This document shows positions 62,501-64,000 of a stretch of 64,000 nt of DNA, piece by piece. The notes beneath the pieces are model-generated. The model had not been told where the DNA came from. It made no database searches and was given only the letters and a program-made list of their open reading frames with translations. The translations under genes and the position numbers were made by a program. How positions within the stretch are numbered: the stretch's first letter is position 1; each line of letters starts with the position of its first letter. Origin of the DNA: Dyadobacter psychrotolerans (GTDB lineage Bacteria > Bacteroidota > Bacteroidia > Cytophagales > Spirosomataceae); the NCBI RefSeq assembly GCF_004349265.1, contig NZ_SMFL01000004.1, forward strand, positions 157,150 to 221,149. Reading direction: 5' to 3'.

Positions 62501-63750
62501 GGGTCGCGGAGTAGATTATGCGGGGCAAAAATGCATAGATCACGTACGGACTTGTTAATTCTGTAATGACCGTCTGTCTGGGTGAAAAATCGCTCCATTC
62601 TGACCGGAGAAACATCGGTTACCTCGCTTTTTACATACAGCCCCAGTCTGGCTTTGGCAATGGCCGATTCGCTCAGATCACTTGCAAAAATCTGAATGGG
62701 AAAGCTGGATACACGTTCGCCAAGTACTTCCAGCAAGATCATGGCCAGCGAGTAAGCTTCCTGGCCGGTCGAGCAGCCCGCAATCCAGATTCTTATCGGA
62801 TCCCGGCTGGTTTTCTTTTTTATGATTTGGGGGAAAAGCTCTGTTTTAACATAATCCATGGTCAGAGAATCCCTGAAAAAATTTGTAACGTTAATCAGCA
62901 GATCACTATAAAGTATGTTGGCTTCTCCTGGGTTTAATTTTATATATTTTATGTAGTCTTTTAACGTTTCCAGCTTATAGAGTAACATCCGCCGAATGAC
63001 CCGACGGCGAATTGTCGTAACCTTATAGTGGTCGAAATCAACTCCGATCGCTGTCTTTAAATATTGAAGAATACTTCTTAGGTCCTCATCCGATGAATCG
63101 TCCTGTTCAGGGTCTTCGGGTTCGGCCGTTTGAAGAAATATTTCTTTTTTACTGCCCAGGCGTTCGAGCTCAGTCGCAATTTCTTTAGGGGAAAGTACCA
63201 TATCCACAACCCCTTCTTCGATGGCCGACTGCACCATACCCCGATGAAGTGCACTTTGATCCTGGCCCAATGTAATACCACCTGCAACTTTTATCGCCTT
63301 CAGTCCCAAAGTGCCATCCTGCCCTGTGCCCGAAAGTAATACGGCAATCGCTCCATCCTTCTGTCTTTCAGAAAGAGAAAGGAAAAATTGATCGATAGGA
63401 AGATGGATATGTGGTTTGGCAGGCCGTACGGTTAAGGTCAGCGTTCCGTTTTCAACCTCAATGTCCTGGTTTGGAGGGATAATGTAGACATGATTTGCCG
63501 TAACGGGCATCAAATGTGCAGCCTCTGTCACAGGCATTTCAGTTACGCGTCCCAGAATTGCTGAAAGCTGGCTTTCGTGCTGTATGGGCAAATGCTGAAT
63601 GTAAACAAACGCCATCCCTGTTGAAGGTGACAGGTTTTCTAAAATCTCTGTTACTGCTTCAAGACCTCCGGCAGATGCACCAATAGCAACGATGGGGACA
63701 GGCACATTGCTGACAGGTAGTTCTTTGAGAACCTTCTCTTGTTTGGACAT
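59548..63750 (-). CDS. CheB-CheR-PAS hybrid sensor histidine kinase, 1400 aa
   Basis: A single 1400-residue protein. Domains in order: a CheB methylesterase (VAIGASAGGLEAV, YIQHLPIQH, SGTGQDGTLG: Ser, His, Asp triad); a CheR methyltransferase (RRRVIRRMLL, IWIAGCSTGQEAYSLAM, ISCRNLLIYLD); a Glu/Gln-rich coiled coil (EELQSANEEI, NEELQSINEELE); about three PAS/PAC modules (ICEATLILDKDLRIKSANKA, FNKAWLEFTGHAM, DSFPGAIGF); a HisKA domain (LRSTSHDLRGSFGVIMG); and a HATPase (NLLINSIKYIQQGG, IKDTGDGIS, EGIGLFIVKRL). Such chimeras are common in environmental bacteria. No MCPs lie nearby, so a role in classical chemotaxis is unlikely. It probably phosphorylates the regulator downstream. Confidence 0.93.
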   Translation of the reverse strand: MSKQEKVLKELPVSNVPVPIVAIGASAGGLEAVTEILENLSPSTGMAFVYIQHLPIQHESQLSAILGRVTEMPVTEAAHLMPVTANHVYIIPPNQDIEVENGTLTLTVRPAKPHIHLPIDQFFLSLSERQKDGAIAVLLSGTGQDGTLGLKAIKVAGGITLGQDQSALHRGMVQSAIEEGVVDMVLSPKEIATELERLGSKKEIFLQTAEPEDPEQDDSSDEDLRSILQYLKTAIGVDFDHYKVTTIRRRVIRRMLLYKLETLKDYIKYIKLNPGEANILYSDLLINVTNFFRDSLTMDYVKTELFPQIIKKKTSRDPIRIWIAGCSTGQEAYSLAMILLEVLGERVSSFPIQIFASDLSESAIAKARLGLYVKSEVTDVSPVRMERFFTQTDGHYRINKSVRDLCIFAPHNLLRDPPFSRLDMISCRNLLIYLDSSLQQKVMTTFHYALNPDGILLLGKSEAASGSPSLFSQIEKNHKVFSKRNVATNNTSFEIRPRYMGSTPAERRGFKSNESKNMPVTPLNELDKMVDTLLLSRYVPASVVVDQELEILQFRGATSLFLEPSPGKPSFNLVKMARPSLVFELRNIIHKANKSGATVRKNGLEVKIKDQLYQVEIEAVPLFAPNDQRLFLILFEEVTHLKVSEQESSSVRDHRIKELEAELSALREDMHSILEEQEAGNEELQSANEEILSSNEELQSINEELETSKEEIESANEELLTINQELQVRNDQLTEAYGYSEAILATICEATLILDKDLRIKSANKAFYNIFRINESETEGRMLYELDNRQWDMPELISMLENVIRRDVNIKAFEVKLIFPGIGEKVMLLHARKVVQQQRQEAILLVIEDITEHRKAQSLLQERKAWFEDMINSAPALIWVAESDGKVNFFNKAWLEFTGHAMDQQKSLGAAQGLHPDDHVDYMNIFNANFIKRQPFTIEYRLMRSDGAFRWMMENAKPRFNSLGEFTGYIGTCTEVHMQKTLTQQLNLHVEQRTSELKEANKELERTNQELRRTARRLQAVLDSFPGAIGFIQETGQAENEVENFSLVVCNLKYAETFNKPVDQIVGKYIKDLYPENFLQKIRLVVQTGDSLYEENKEADGKSIGISITKHETGVVITALDITVLKDAENQHSLWMQELVDSNLMLQSIESMKDYIRKRGEFLRSTSHDLRGSFGVIMGATALLDVVDTDEDRARTLSMIQRNLRQVASMMNQLLDFSRLETGQETFEIAPFDAAEMLSGLCKSTLPMAADKGLWLRFEGPLNLPVQGDSVKIHRIAQNLLINSIKYIQQGGVSVNWGLEPVSEQDETTARWQFTIKDTGDGISQQLIDKLSDQGGNDLQDSGPETIQLEKDIIMPKLFSGEGIGLFIVKRLCMLIEAKLEITSNAEQGTTFKIILPQTY

Positions 63751-64000
63751 TGCCTTCGTTTTATAATAAATTTCTCGGGGTATCTTAAATATCGGAAAGT
63801 AGAAAGGTAATCTACCTATTGCCTTTTTAGCAGAGTTACTCGTTTAAAAACACTCAAAAGACAGCTGTTTTAAAATGATCTGTCGTGTTATTTTCCAAGA
63901 CTGGCAATATTACTACAATATACTCAAAACACGTATCGCGGATAATAAAAAATGCTTTTGCAATGCGTCTTTTAATGACTAATGTTACATGATCTTTACG
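63751..64000. other. Upstream region of the CheB-CheR kinase gene, no gene seen
   Basis: About 250 AT-rich nt up to the window edge. No tRNA, terminator or clear TTTG/TAnnTTTG promoter on the minus strand was convincing. It may contain the kinase promoter. Confidence 0.35.

Noticed and set aside
59548..63750. Multiple plus-strand frames (61583-61792, 62566-62937 and others)
   Set aside because: They are shadows of the CheB-CheR kinase, including one from its Glu/Gln-rich coiled coil that reads as poly-Ser on the other strand.

Overview
The window is about 64 kb of a moderately AT-rich bacterial chromosome. It looks like a free-living Bacteroidota of the order Cytophagales, probably Spirosomaceae/Dyadobacter-like, though the genus is inference. 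The evidence is protein family content (type IX secretion C-terminal domains, Bat-type VWA/TPR proteins, a long-type PurC, curli with very long curlins, carotenoid genes) and several good matches to the Bacteroidota promoter TTTG-N19-21-TAnnTTTG. I see no insertion sequence, prophage or CRISPR array.

Layout. 1-1.3 kb: a family 2 glycosyltransferase (cut by the window edge) and a polysaccharide deacetylase. 1.4-7.6 kb: gltD and gltB (glutamate synthase). 8.0-11.1 kb: a co-directional VWA, TPR, purC, STAS block. 11.2-11.7 kb: tRNA-Ser(GCT), tRNA-Pro(TGG) and tRNA-Arg(TCT) with a promoter and terminators. 11.7-14.5 kb: a small alarmone-hydrolase-like HD protein, a SAM riboswitch in front of a cysteine desulfurase, and a sigma-70 family factor. 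14.6-24.3 kb: a curli (type VIII secretion) cluster with two large curlin-repeat proteins, a decayed curlin remnant, a small curlin-like protein, csgE, csgF, a C-terminally extended csgG, a beta-propeller lipoprotein and a T9SS-sorted adhesin-like protein. 24.4-25.9 kb: an Lrp regulator with an EamA exporter.

26.1-34.3 kb holds two convergent pigment or lipid operons. On the plus strand are a single protein fusing a UbiA-type prenyltransferase to a type III polyketide synthase, a methyltransferase and an FAD oxidoreductase. On the minus strand are a CarH-like B12-binding MerR regulator, crtI, crtB, idi and crtZ. The fusion operon most plausibly makes a prenylated, methylated and oxidised alkylresorcinol or quinone, using isoprenoid precursors that the neighbouring operon also needs. 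It is the best candidate here for an undescribed system.

34.4-64 kb: an XRE/S24 regulator, a second anchor-A/T9SS surface protein, a glycosyltransferase with a flippase-like membrane protein, ruvC, a TetR-controlled TolC/HlyD/MFS efflux operon with a perfect 28-bp operator palindrome, a sulfite-oxidase-like enzyme, a DUF819 transporter-like protein, a Tat-dependent sugar isomerase-like protein, an SDR, a DinB protein, an M1 peptidase, a large RPG-tailed surface protein, a histidine kinase and a GT-C-like membrane protein. The window ends in a sensory locus with a 1400-residue CheB-CheR-PAS-histidine kinase, a response regulator and a frameshifted response regulator pseudogene.
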